NCBI GenBank assembly: GCA_005877965.1
Contig: VBNP01000029.1
Location: 1 to 28,133 of the forward strand
Reading direction: 5' to 3'
Origin: Gammaproteobacteria bacterium
GTDB lineage: Bacteria > Pseudomonadota > Gammaproteobacteria > Steroidobacterales > Steroidobacteraceae
DNA length: 28,133 bases
Shown: piece after piece, positions 17,129 through 25,700 of the stretch
Numbering within the stretch: position 1 is the first letter of the stretch
Layout of the letters: every line of letters begins with the position of its first letter
The notes under the pieces: model-generated
What the model saw: only the letters and a program-made list of their open reading frames with translations
The model's database searches: none
Told to the model about the DNA's origin: nothing
Translations under genes and position numbers: made by a program

Positions 17129-17335
17129 GTGGCTACCAAGTACTACACCCATTTCGTCACCGGCGGCGGCAGGGCGCAAAGCCCCCCCTGCGGCAGCGAA
17201 TGGAGTGGCGTTGTCGAGCTGCGCGAGCCGCTGAGCAACACGCGCGCCAACCGTGAGCTGCGCGCTCTGCTGGCACAGAGCTTCGACCTGGACTGCGAGG
17301 ACATCCGGATCCTGCACTGGGCGCGACTGCACTGA
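17129..17335 (+). CDS. small hypothetical protein
   Basis: Sixty-eight-residue protein read from GTG 17129 (VATKYYTHFVTGGG), with no clear ribosome-binding site. It is hydrophilic, with one Cys in SPPCGSEWSGVVELREPLS and another in DLDCEDIRILHWARLH. Codon use is GC3-rich like the neighbours, and two hairpins follow directly downstream, the second a strong terminator; both support a real transcribed gene. I do not recognise the family and give no function. Confidence 0.6.
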   Translation: MATKYYTHFVTGGGRAQSPPCGSEWSGVVELREPLSNTRANRELRALLAQSFDLDCEDIRILHWARLH

Positions 17336-17344
17336 GTATCCCCT

Positions 17345-17377
17345 GGCGGACTTCCTTCCCTTCATCGAAGGTCCGCC
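17345..17377 (+). other. hairpin downstream of the 68-residue gene
   Basis: GGCGGAC (17345-17351) pairs with GTCCGCC (17371-17377) around a 19-base loop. It begins 10 bases after the stop codon and lies 5 bases ahead of the terminator hairpin. It has no T-run of its own, so it may be an RNA-stabilising 3' stem rather than a terminator. Confidence 0.5.
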
Positions 17378-17382
17378 CTTAT

Positions 17383-17415
17383 AAACCCCAGGCCTCAAAA
17401 CCTGGGGTTTTTTTT
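17383..17415 (+). terminator. Rho-independent terminator
   Basis: Ten-base-pair stem AAACCCCAGG (17383-17392) with CCTGGGGTTT (17401-17410), an 8-base loop, and a run of eight T (17408-17415). It ends the small gene at 17129 and insulates the lemA operon. Confidence 0.92.
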
Positions 17416-17461
17416 GGGGCGGCAGCCGGGCGCCCCGCGCCCGCGCCGCCGGCGCGAGCAA

Positions 17462-17490
17462 TCGACGCGCCCTTGCCCCCATGTGACAAT
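17462..17490 (+). promoter_or_regulatory. possible sigma70-type promoter of the lemA operon
   Basis: TCGACG (17462-17467) and GACAAT (17485-17490), each four of six consensus matches, are separated by 17 bases. They lie between the terminator and the lemA start and would give a leader of about 40 bases containing the ribosome-binding site. Confidence 0.35.
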
Positions 17491-17535
17491 CCACGCCCCG
17501 GCTAAGGGACCGGGTCGACTCCTGAGGAGAATTCG

Positions 17536-18156
17536 ATGCGTGCGTGGTGTGTGGCCCTTGTGGGTGCCGCGGTCCTGGGCCTGTCGGGCTGCGGTTACAA
17601 CTCCCTGCAGCAACAGGACGAGAGCGTCAAGGCGGCCTGGTCCGAGGTGGTGAATCAGTATCAGCGCCGGGCGGATCTCATCCCGAATCTCGTCAATACC
17701 GTCAAGGGCTACGCCGCGCAGGAGCAGAAGGTGCTGATCGGGGTGACCGAGGCGCGTGCCCGGGCGAGCTCCATCCAGGTGACGCCCGAGGTGCTCAACG
17801 ACCCGCAGCTGTTCCAGAAGTACCAGGCGGCGCAGGGCGATCTCACCCAGGCCCTGAAGAGCCTGATGGTCGTGGTCGAGAACTACCCGCAGCTGAAGTC
17901 GGACCAGAATTTCCGCGATTTGCAGTCACAGCTCGAGGGCACTGAAAATCGCATCACCGTGGCGCGCAATCGCTACATCCAGGCGGTGCAGCACTACAAC
18001 GTGACGGTGCGCTCCTTCCCCGTCAATCTCACGGCGAAGATGTTCGGTTTCCAGGTGAAACCGAGCTTCGCGGTCGCCAACGAGCAGCAGATCGCGACCG
18101 CCCCGACCGTCAGCTTCGACGCCGCGCCGCCCTCGGGGCCCACCGCGACGAAATGA
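17536..18156 (+). CDS. lemA: LemA family lipoprotein
   Basis: LemA family protein of 206 residues. The N-terminus is a lipoprotein signal peptide with lipobox LSGC (Cys19). The LemA core starts at GYNSLQQQDESVKAAWSEV and contains QYQRRADLIPNLVNTVKGYA, the family hallmark. Antiparallel helices run through NYPQLKSDQNFRDLQSQLEG and end at RNRYIQAVQHYNV. A low-complexity Ala/Pro/Thr tail follows. The ATG 17536 has GAGGAG at good spacing. It is the first gene of an operon with two TPM-domain genes, and its stop overlaps the next start by 4 bases (ATGA). LemA proteins occur widely with TPM proteins at the envelope; their biochemical role is unsettled. Confidence 0.95.
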   Translation: MRAWCVALVGAAVLGLSGCGYNSLQQQDESVKAAWSEVVNQYQRRADLIPNLVNTVKGYAAQEQKVLIGVTEARARASSIQVTPEVLNDPQLFQKYQAAQGDLTQALKSLMVVVENYPQLKSDQNFRDLQSQLEGTENRITVARNRYIQAVQHYNVTVRSFPVNLTAKMFGFQVKPSFAVANEQQIATAPTVSFDAAPPSGPTATK

Positions 18157-19079
18157 CCGCGGGGTCAAGCCGCGCCCGCCCGCGGGCGGGACTGGCGCTG
18201 CTGCTGGGCCTGGGCGCGATCCTGCCGCCGCCCTCGCCGGCGCAGTCGCCGCCGCCGGGCGCACAGGCCCTGCAGCCGATCCCGAAGCTGACGGCGCGCG
18301 TCACGGATCTCACCGGCACGCTGACCGCGGAGCAGCAGACGGCGCTCGAACAGAAGCTGGCGGCGTTCGAGTCCGCCAAGGGCTCGCAGCTCGCGGTGCT
18401 GCTCGTGCCGACGACCGGACCCGAGGAGATCGAGCAGTACTCGATCCGGGTGGTCGGAGAGTGGAAGCTCGGCCGGCAAAGGGTGGATGACGGCGCGCTG
18501 CTGATCATTGCGAAGAACGATCACCACGTGCGCATCGAGGTCGGCTATGGCCTCGAAGGCGTCCTGACGGATGCCATGTGCAACCGCATCATCTCGCAGA
18601 CCCTGCGGCCCGCCTTCCGCCAGGACAATTACTATGGCGGCATCGACGCCGGCCTCGAGCAGGTGATGAAGCTCATCGAAGGCGAGCCGCTGCCGCCCCC
18701 CGGGCGCGATTGGCCCGCCGGCCGGCGCGGGCACGGCTCGAACCCCTTGCCGCTGATGCTGTTCGCCGTGTTCGTCGGGTCGGTGGTGCTGCGCGGGATT
18801 TTCGGACGCACGCTGGGCTCGGCCTTTACCGCCGTCGGCACGGGCCTGCTGGTGTGGATCGCCGGCTACGCGTTGCTGCTGGCTCTGGTCGCCGCGGCGG
18901 GTGCGTTCCTGTTCACGTTGCTCGGCGGACTGGCTCGTGGCAGCGGCTGGTCGAGCTACCCGCGTGCCGGGGGCTTCGGCGGATTCGGCGGCGGCCTCGG
19001 AGGCGGCGGATTCGGCGGCGGTGGATTCAGCGGTGGTGGCGGAGGATTCGGGGGCGGCGGCGCCTCCGGAAGCTGGTAG
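18153..19079 (+). CDS. TPM-domain envelope protein with Gly-rich tail (YgcG-like)
   Basis: Protein of 308 residues with an N-terminal signal peptide (hydrophobic LALLLGLGAIL, then Pro/Ala/Gln-rich). The TPM domain spans about residues 48-170, with VTDLTGTLTAEQQTALEQKL, QLAVLLVPTT, DDGALLIIAKNDHHVRIEVGYGLEG and FRQDNYYGGI. Two to three hydrophobic segments follow around 205-265. The end is a Gly/Phe/Ser-rich tail (GGFGGFGGGLGG and similar repeats) ending ASGSW. TPM domains are alpha/beta folds found in envelope and photosystem-repair proteins; some have phosphatase activity. The start overlaps the lemA stop, so translation is coupled. Confidence 0.93.
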   Translation: MTAGSSRARPRAGLALLLGLGAILPPPSPAQSPPPGAQALQPIPKLTARVTDLTGTLTAEQQTALEQKLAAFESAKGSQLAVLLVPTTGPEEIEQYSIRVVGEWKLGRQRVDDGALLIIAKNDHHVRIEVGYGLEGVLTDAMCNRIISQTLRPAFRQDNYYGGIDAGLEQVMKLIEGEPLPPPGRDWPAGRRGHGSNPLPLMLFAVFVGSVVLRGIFGRTLGSAFTAVGTGLLVWIAGYALLLALVAAAGAFLFTLLGGLARGSGWSSYPRAGGFGGFGGGLGGGGFGGGGFSGGGGGFGGGGASGSW

Positions 19080-19092
19080 GCGGGAGGTCGCC

Positions 19093-19590
19093 ATGAAATT
19101 CCTGCGTCTCATTCGCCACCTGGCCACCACGCGCTGGAGCACGCGCCGGCACTTCACGCCCCAGGTTCGCGAGGCCATCGAACAGGCCATCGGCGGCTGC
19201 GAAGCGCATCATGCCGGGGAGATCCGCTTCGTGGTCGAGACCGCCTTCGATCTTCCGGAGCTGTGGCGCGATCTGCCGCCGCGCCAGCGCGCGCTGCAGC
19301 TGTTCGGACAGCTCGGCGTGTGGGACACGGCCCACAACAACGGCGTCCTGATCTACGTGCTCATGGCGGACCGGGTGGTCGAGATCATCGCCGACCGCGG
19401 CATCGCCGAGCGCATCCCGCAGCCTGAGTGGCAGGCGGTGTGCCGGCAGATGGAGCTGCACTACCGCGCCGGGGGCTTTCGCAAGGGCTCGATCGCGGGT
19501 ATCGAGGGCGTGGCGGCACTGCTGGGACGGCATTTCCCGGGGCGGCACGGGAGCGAGCAGGAGCTGCCGAACCAGCCCGTGCTGCTGTAG
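19093..19590 (+). CDS. second TPM-domain protein
   Basis: Protein of 165 residues from ATG 19093 with GGGAGG at ideal spacing. A TPM-like domain covers most of it: FTPQVREAIEQAIGGCEAHHAGEIRFVVE, QLGVWDTAHNNGVLIYVLMADRVVEIIADRGI and QMELHYRAGGFRKGSIAGI. Unlike the first TPM protein it has no signal peptide or membrane segments, only a basic N-terminus, so it is probably cytoplasmic or peripheral. It is third in the lemA-TPM-TPM operon, 13 bases after the upstream stop. The same three-gene arrangement is common in proteobacteria. No catalytic residues can be assigned with confidence. Confidence 0.92.
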   Translation: MKFLRLIRHLATTRWSTRRHFTPQVREAIEQAIGGCEAHHAGEIRFVVETAFDLPELWRDLPPRQRALQLFGQLGVWDTAHNNGVLIYVLMADRVVEIIADRGIAERIPQPEWQAVCRQMELHYRAGGFRKGSIAGIEGVAALLGRHFPGRHGSEQELPNQPVLL

Positions 19591-19606
19591 CGCATCACCG
19601 AGGGCA

Positions 19607-19635
19607 TTCGCGCCCCCGGCGACATCGGTCATAAT
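19607..19635 (+). promoter_or_regulatory. possible promoter of the L,D-transpeptidase gene
   Basis: TTCGCG (19607-19612) and CATAAT (19630-19635, five of six matches) are spaced by 17 bases. The expected transcription start falls at about the ATG at 19643. No ribosome-binding site is seen there, so the message may be leaderless. Confidence 0.4.
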
Positions 19636-19642
19636 TCTACCA

Positions 19643-20869
19643 ATGAAGGCTTCCACGGCCCGTGCCGCCACTGCCGCGCTGACGTGCCTGCTGATCGCGG
19701 GGTGCTCGCTCCTGCGCGAGTGGCGGCACCCGGCACCCCCCGCACCGCCGGCCCCGCCGGCGGCGCCGGCACTGCCGGCGCCGGTGGCCAATGAGCGCTT
19801 CGAGCTTGATCCCGGTCAGGACGTCGTCGGCGTCGTGCAGGTGGTGACGGCCACCAAGGACGACACGCTCACCGACATCGCCCGTCGCTTCAACGTCGGT
19901 TACGAGGAGATCGTGCGCGCCAATCCCAGGGTCGACCCCTGGCTGCCGGAGGAGGGCCGGGAGATCGTGGTTCCGTCGCAGTTCATCCTGCCGGACGCGC
20001 CGCGCACCGGGCTCGTGATCAACATCGCCGCCATGCGGATCTTCTACTACCCCCCGGTCAGGCGCGGCGAGGGGCCCGTCGTGCTGACTCACCCGATCGG
20101 CATAGGCAAGGTGGGCTGGCGAACTCCCGAGGGCGTCACGAGGATCGTGCGCCGCCAGCAGGATCCCACCTGGCGCGTGCCGGTCTCGGTGCGCAAGGAG
20201 CACCACGAGAACGGCGAGGATCTCGATCCGGTGATCGGGCCCGGACCGGACAACCCGCTGGGCAGGTACGCGTTCTACCTGCAATGGCCGAGCTACCTGA
20301 TTCATGGCACCAATAAGCCGGCCGGAGTCGGGCTGCGTTCGAGTCATGGCTGCATCCGCCTGTACCCGGAGGACATCGCGCAGCTCTTCGCCATGGTGCC
20401 CCTCGGCACCCAGGTGCGCGTGGTCAATCAGCCGTTCGTGTTCGGCTGGCGTGACGGGCAGCTGTACATGCAGCCCTTTGACGTTCTGGAGGACGATACG
20501 CGCGACTGGGAGTCCCTCGCCACGAGGCTGCAACAGCAGTTGCAGGCGCACGAGACCCAGGTCGACTGGACGCTGGTGTCGGCGCTCGCGCGCGCTCCGC
20601 GCGGCGTGCCCGTGCCGATCACCGACTCCGAGGCCACGGTCGAGCAGATCCTGGCCGCCGCGCCGCGCGTACAGAACGTGCTGCCCGAAGGCTCCACCTG
20701 GGACGGCCAGTCGGACCTGCCGATGGATGAAGCCTCCTTCAAGCAGATGCTCTCCGAGATCGAGCCGGGCGCGCCGGCCGAGGATGCCGCCGAGCAGACG
20801 GCCGCTGCGCCGGCCCCGGCCGACACCGCCAAGGCGGCGCCGCGGGCTCACCCCAAGAATGGCGGCTGA
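19643..20869 (+). CDS. LysM and L,D-transpeptidase (YkuD) lipoprotein
   Basis: Peptidoglycan L,D-transpeptidase of 408 residues in the envelope. It has a lipoprotein signal with lipobox IAGC (Cys21), a Pro/Ala linker (about 30-48), a LysM peptidoglycan-binding domain (about 65-115, TATKDDTLTDIARRFNV) and a YkuD catalytic domain (about 120-265). The active site shows HGTN at 221-224 and SHGCIRL with catalytic Cys237, both complete. The arrangement resembles ErfK/YbiS-type enzymes that attach lipoprotein to peptidoglycan or form 3-3 crosslinks. The last 140 residues (Ala/Pro/Glu-rich at the end) are outside known domains. A 54-codon gene follows closely. Confidence 0.95.
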   Translation: MKASTARAATAALTCLLIAGCSLLREWRHPAPPAPPAPPAAPALPAPVANERFELDPGQDVVGVVQVVTATKDDTLTDIARRFNVGYEEIVRANPRVDPWLPEEGREIVVPSQFILPDAPRTGLVINIAAMRIFYYPPVRRGEGPVVLTHPIGIGKVGWRTPEGVTRIVRRQQDPTWRVPVSVRKEHHENGEDLDPVIGPGPDNPLGRYAFYLQWPSYLIHGTNKPAGVGLRSSHGCIRLYPEDIAQLFAMVPLGTQVRVVNQPFVFGWRDGQLYMQPFDVLEDDTRDWESLATRLQQQLQAHETQVDWTLVSALARAPRGVPVPITDSEATVEQILAAAPRVQNVLPEGSTWDGQSDLPMDEASFKQMLSEIEPGAPAEDAAEQTAAAPAPADTAKAAPRAHPKNGG

Positions 20870-20881
20870 GGAGTCTTGACC

Positions 20882-21046
20882 GTGACGGCGCTGTCCGAGT
20901 GGCTGCAGCTGATGCTCGCGGAGATCGCGCGCAAGCGCGAGGATCTGGAGCGCGCGCGCGCCGAAGAGGCGCAGCGCCTGAGGGAATCTGCAGGCGCGCA
21001 GCCGCGCGCCGGGCAGGAAGCGGCCGAGAATCCGACCACACGCTGA
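20882..21046 (+). CDS. small helical protein, 54 residues
   Basis: Short frame starting at GTG 20882 with GAGGAG 8 bases upstream, overlapping the transpeptidase stop region, and ending at TGA 21046. The product begins VTALSEWLQLMLAEIARKRE and continues with a Glu/Arg/Ala-rich helix (DLERARAEEAQRLRE) before a loose polar end. It looks like an amphipathic helix or short coiled coil with no signal peptide. The 12-base gap and good ribosome-binding site suggest co-expression with the transpeptidase. TTG 20876 is an alternative start. Function unknown. Confidence 0.6.
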   Translation: MTALSEWLQLMLAEIARKREDLERARAEEAQRLRESAGAQPRAGQEAAENPTTR

Positions 21047-21091
21047 CACGCTGTGTTAGAGTCATTCGGGCAGATCCCAAGAGGCGCTTGA

Positions 21092-22699
21092 GTGGCAGAC
21101 AGCCCCGCGTCCGGCGTAGAACTCGCACAACAAAGCCGCGCGCAACACGCGATCGAGAGCGTGCCGACCGGAATCGCCGCCTTCGTCGGCCGCACCCTCA
21201 AGGGCCCGGTCAACCAGGCGCTGCGCATCACGAGCTTCAGCGAGTTCCAACAGCACTTCGGCGGTCTGTGGCAACCCGCGACCCTGTCCTACGCGGTCGA
21301 GCATTTTTTCGAGAACGGTGGTCGCGAGGCACTGATCGTGCGCGTCGCCAACGGCGCGCGCCCGCCGACCGTTTCCCTGCCGGCGGGCCACGGCGAACTC
21401 AGGCTCGTGGCGTTGAATCCCGGCTCGCGCGAGTACCTGCGCGCCTCGGTGGACTACGACGGCCTGAACAGCGGCGAACGCGACCGCTTCAATCTGGTGG
21501 TACAGCGCGTGCGCACCGCGGGCGCGGAGCTGGTGGAAGACCAGGAAATCTACCGGCGCGTGTCGGTGGTGCCCGCTTCGGGCCGGTTCGTCCCCGACGT
21601 GCTGCTCGGATCACGCCTGGTGCGCGTGGCGGACGCGGTTCCCGCGCAGCGCCCGGATCGCTCCGCCGGCGGACCCGGTGGCGTGGCGGTCGGCTACACC
21701 CTCTCCAGTCCCGATGGCGATGACGGCGCGCCGCTCACCGACTACGACATCATCGGCGCCGCCGACAGCGCCACCGGACTGTTCGCGCTGCAGGGCGTCG
21801 CCCGCTTCAACATGCTGTGCATTCCGCCGCTGACGCGTGAGCGTGACGTGGGATTGTCGACTCTGCTGGTTGCGGCGCGCCTGTGCCGCGACCGGCAGGC
21901 GCTGCTGCTGGTCGATCCGCCGGCGGGCTGGACCTCGGCGCCGGCCGCGCTCGATGCGCTGCGCGCCTGGCCCTTCCGCAGCGACAGCGCCGTCATGTAC
22001 TACCCGCGCGTACAGGCGTTCGATCGGCTGCGCGGCCGGGTGGAGACCTTCGGTTCGTGCGGCGCCGCGGCGGGCATGATCGCCCGCTGCGATGAGAGCC
22101 GGCCGGTGTGGGCGGCCGCGCAGAGCGAGGAGGCGATTCTGCGTCCCGGGTTGCGTCCGGCGGTGGCGGTGTCCGACGCCGAGCGGGTGCGGCTGGGGCA
22201 GGCGGGCGTGAATACCCTGTTGTCGGTGCGAGGCGGTTCGCGCTCCGGCGTCGGCCCGCGCACCCTGGGCGCGGGCGGCGGCGTCTGTGACGGGCAGTCC
22301 CTCTCGGCACGGCGGCTCGCGCTGTGCGTGGCGGCCAGCATCGAGCAGGGCACGCGCTGGGTGCTGCTGGAACATAATGGGCCTGCGACCTGGCAGCGCG
22401 CCCGGGCCCAGGTCGAGACGTTTCTGGACACCCTGGCGGCGCAGGGAGCCTTTGCCGGCGCCGACACCGACGAGAGTCACTTCGTCATCTGCGATGAGCG
22501 CGTCAACCGGCCGCAGACTCTCGCCGAAGGCAATTTCAACCTGTTGTTCGGGTTCGCCAGCAGCAAGCCGTGCGCATTCGACACCTGGCTGGTGACGCAT
22601 CGCGCCGGCGCCAGCCGGGTGCGGCCGGTGTCAGTGAACCGCTCCGCCACCGCCAAGCACCGGGTCGAGTGGGAGATCGAAACCGCCATACTACGTTGA
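21092..22699 (+). CDS. contractile tail sheath family protein (orphan)
   Basis: Protein of 535 residues resembling phage/contractile-injection-system tail sheath proteins (COG3497 type). The N-terminal region has VPTGIAAFVGRTLKGP (about 24-39), SFSEFQQHFGG and YAVEHFFENGGREALIVRV. The middle has a subtilisin-like-fold region with MLCIPPLTRE and ALLLVDPPAGW. The C-terminal sheath domain has RWVLLEHNGPATWQRARAQV, FLDTLAAQGAFAG and FVICDERVN, close to the usual W-x-x-FE-x-N and FFV-x-CD patterns. GTG 21092 is preceded by AGAGG. No tube, baseplate, spike or ATPase gene accompanies it in the window, so its partner and use are unknown. Confidence 0.88.
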   Translation: MADSPASGVELAQQSRAQHAIESVPTGIAAFVGRTLKGPVNQALRITSFSEFQQHFGGLWQPATLSYAVEHFFENGGREALIVRVANGARPPTVSLPAGHGELRLVALNPGSREYLRASVDYDGLNSGERDRFNLVVQRVRTAGAELVEDQEIYRRVSVVPASGRFVPDVLLGSRLVRVADAVPAQRPDRSAGGPGGVAVGYTLSSPDGDDGAPLTDYDIIGAADSATGLFALQGVARFNMLCIPPLTRERDVGLSTLLVAARLCRDRQALLLVDPPAGWTSAPAALDALRAWPFRSDSAVMYYPRVQAFDRLRGRVETFGSCGAAAGMIARCDESRPVWAAAQSEEAILRPGLRPAVAVSDAERVRLGQAGVNTLLSVRGGSRSGVGPRTLGAGGGVCDGQSLSARRLALCVAASIEQGTRWVLLEHNGPATWQRARAQVETFLDTLAAQGAFAGADTDESHFVICDERVNRPQTLAEGNFNLLFGFASSKPCAFDTWLVTHRAGASRVRPVSVNRSATAKHRVEWEIETAILR

Positions 22700-22706
22700 T
22701 AGGCGC

Positions 22707-25700
22707 TCAGGCGAGCGGTGAGCCGAAGCCACCGCCGCCGGGTGTCAGGATGAGGAGCTCGTCCGCCGGCCCGATCTCGAAGCGCGCCGTGGCGCCCAGG
22801 TGCTCCACCGCCCCGCCGGCGCGGCATATGCGCGCCTCGCCGCAGGCGCCCGAGCGCCCGCCCTCGAGCCCGAAAGGGGCGATGCGGCGGTGATTGGCGA
22901 GCAACGCTCCCGAGAGCGGCGCACGAAATTCCAGCCGCCGCACGATGCCGTCGCCGCCGTGGTGCCGCCCGGCGCCGCCCGAGCCGCGGCGGATCGCGAA
23001 CTCCCGCACCAGCACCGGGAACTTGCTCTCGAGAATCTCCGGGTCCGTGAGGCGCGAGTTGGTCATGTGAGTCTGCACGGCGTCGCAGCCGTCGGAGTCC
23101 GCCGCGGCGCCGGCGCCGCCGGCGATGGTTTCGTAGTACTGCAGGTGCGCATCCCCGAAGGTCAGGTTGTTCATGGTTCCCTGGGAGGCGGCCAGAATTC
23201 CCAGCGCTCCGTACAGCGCATCGACGATGCACTGTGAAGTCTCGACGTTTCCCCCCGCCACCGCCGCGGGAGGGCTCGGGTCGAGGAGTGATCCGGCGGG
23301 AATGACGATCTCCAGCGGCTCGAGGCACCCCTCGTTCAAGGGGATCGGCCGCTCGATCAGCGTGCGGAACACGTACAACACCGCCGCCGTACACACCGCG
23401 CGCGGGGCGTTGAAGTTGTGCGCGCCCTGGGCCGATGTACCGGTGAAATCGATGCGCGCGCGGCGCCGCTCACGGTCGATGTCGACACGCACCGCGATCA
23501 GCTGCGCGTCGTCCATTTCGTAGTGGAAGCTGCCGGGTTGCAGCCGCCCGATGGCGTTGCGCACGCACTGCGCGGCGTTGTCCTGCACATGCCGCATGTA
23601 GGCGCGCATCGTGGCGAGCCCGTGGCGTCGCACGGCGCGGCCGATTTCGGCGATGCCGCGCGCGTTGGCGGCCAGCTGGGCGCGCAGGTCCGCGAGGTTC
23701 TGCTCGGGCTTGCGCGCCGGCCACGGCCCTGCGGTGAGCGCCGCGCGCAACTCGCTCTCGCGCAGCGATCCGCCGCTGACCAGCGCAAAGCATTCGAACA
23801 GCACGCCTTCCTCCGCTATCGTGCGGCTGAAAGGCGGCATGGAGCCGGGCGTCATTCCGCCGATGTCGGCGTGATGCGCGCGCGAGGCGAGGAAGAAATC
23901 GGGCCGCGCCTCCTCGCCCATGAAGACCGGCGTCACCACCGTCATGTCCGGCAGATGGGTGCCGCCGTGGTAGGGACTGTTCAGGAGCCACGAGTCCCCG
24001 GGACGCAGCCGTGCCTGCTGCGCCGCGATGACCGAGCGCACGCTCGCGCCCATCGAACCCAGATGCACCGGCATGTGCGGCGCGTTGGCCACCAGGCCGC
24101 CGTGCGAGTCGAACAGGGCGCAGGAGTAGTCGAGGCGTTCGCGGATGTTGACCGACTGTGCGGTCGCCCTGAGGACCTCGCCCATCTGCTCGGCGATGTG
24201 CATGAACAGGTTGTTGAATATCTCGATGCGCGCGGCATCGACCGCCGCGGCCACCGCAGTGCGCGCCGGCCCGTCATCCTCGAGCAGCAACTCACCGCCG
24301 GCGAGGCGCCGGGCACGCCAGCCGTCCTCCAGCACCACCGTGCTGTGCGGCTCGACGATCAGCGCCGGCCCCGGCAGCTCCCCGCGCAGCGCGCTCATGG
24401 ACACGAGCGGCACCTCGCGCCAGGCGCCGAACCAGGCGCGCACCCGTTGCGGCAGCTCGCCGGCGGCCGCGGGCTGCGGGATGACCAGGGTTGCGGCATC
24501 GACCGAGGCGAGGCGCGCCTCCACGCGCAGCGCTTCGATCACCAACGCCAGGGTGTGCGCGGCAAAGCCAAAGCGCCGCAGGTGATCGGCGTGAAAGCGC
24601 TGGCGCACCTCATCCAGGGGCGCGAGCGGCACCGACAGCGTGATGTCGCTGTCACCGGAGCGCACCTCCAGCAGCCGTACGACCCGCACGCGCCCGGCGT
24701 CACCGCCCTGGGCGGTGAGCTCCGCGCGCGCCTGCGCCTGGAGAGCGGCCAGCGCGGCGCGCGCCGCGGCGAGCCCGGCGCCGTCGAGCACCTGACGCAG
24801 GCTCGCGCGACGCACGGCGAGGCGATCCGCCACGCCGATGCCGAAGGCGGACAGCACGCTCGCGAGCGGATGCACGAGAATGCGCCGCACACCGGCGGCG
24901 CGCGCGACGCGGCAGGCGTGCTGGCCGGCAGCGCCCCCGAAGCAGAACAGCGTGAAGTCGCCCGCATCGCGCCCCTGACGGGTGGACACCTGGCGGATGG
25001 CGTTCGCCATCGACTCGACGCCCACCTCGAGGAACGATTCGGCGACCCTCTCGGCGGACGCGTCGGGCGCGCAGTGCGCGCCGAGCTCGGCGGTGAGTGC
25101 GGCGAAGCGGCGCGCCACCGCGTCGGCATCGATGGGCGAGCGGCTGTCGCGCCCGAAGACCGCGGGCAGGGTGTCGGGCCGCAGGTGGCCGAGCAGCACC
25201 TGCACATCGGTGAGCGTGAGGGGTCCGTCGCGCCCATAACAGACCGGGCCCGGATCCGCACCCGCGGAAGCCGGACCGACCGCGAAGCGGCCGTCCCGGA
25301 AGCTCAGGATCGAACCGCCGCCCGCGGCGATGCTGTGTACGTCCAGCATCGGCTGGGTCAGGCGCACTCCGGCGATGAGGTGCTCGAAGCGCTGCGGCAG
25401 CTCCCCGTCGATCAGCGACACGTCCGTGGACGTGCCTCCCATGTCGAAGCCGATGAGGCGCGGGTACCCCAGCCGCTCCCCGACCCAGTGCATGCCGATC
25501 AGCCCGCCGGCGGGCCCGGACAGCACGCTCGACATGGCGTGAAAGCTCTCCGCCGCCGCCAGTCCTCCGTTGCTCTGCATGAGCGTCAGGTGCACGCCCG
25601 CATCGAGCGAGCGCAGCTGCTCGTGCAGCGCGCCGACGTAGCTGCGCAGCGGCGGCGCGAGGTAGGCATTGAGGACCGTCGTGTCGGCGCGGCTGACGTA

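Noticed and set aside
21092..22699. Prophage or integrated element around the sheath gene
   Set aside because: There is no integrase, tRNA target, direct repeats, other phage genes or composition change in the window.
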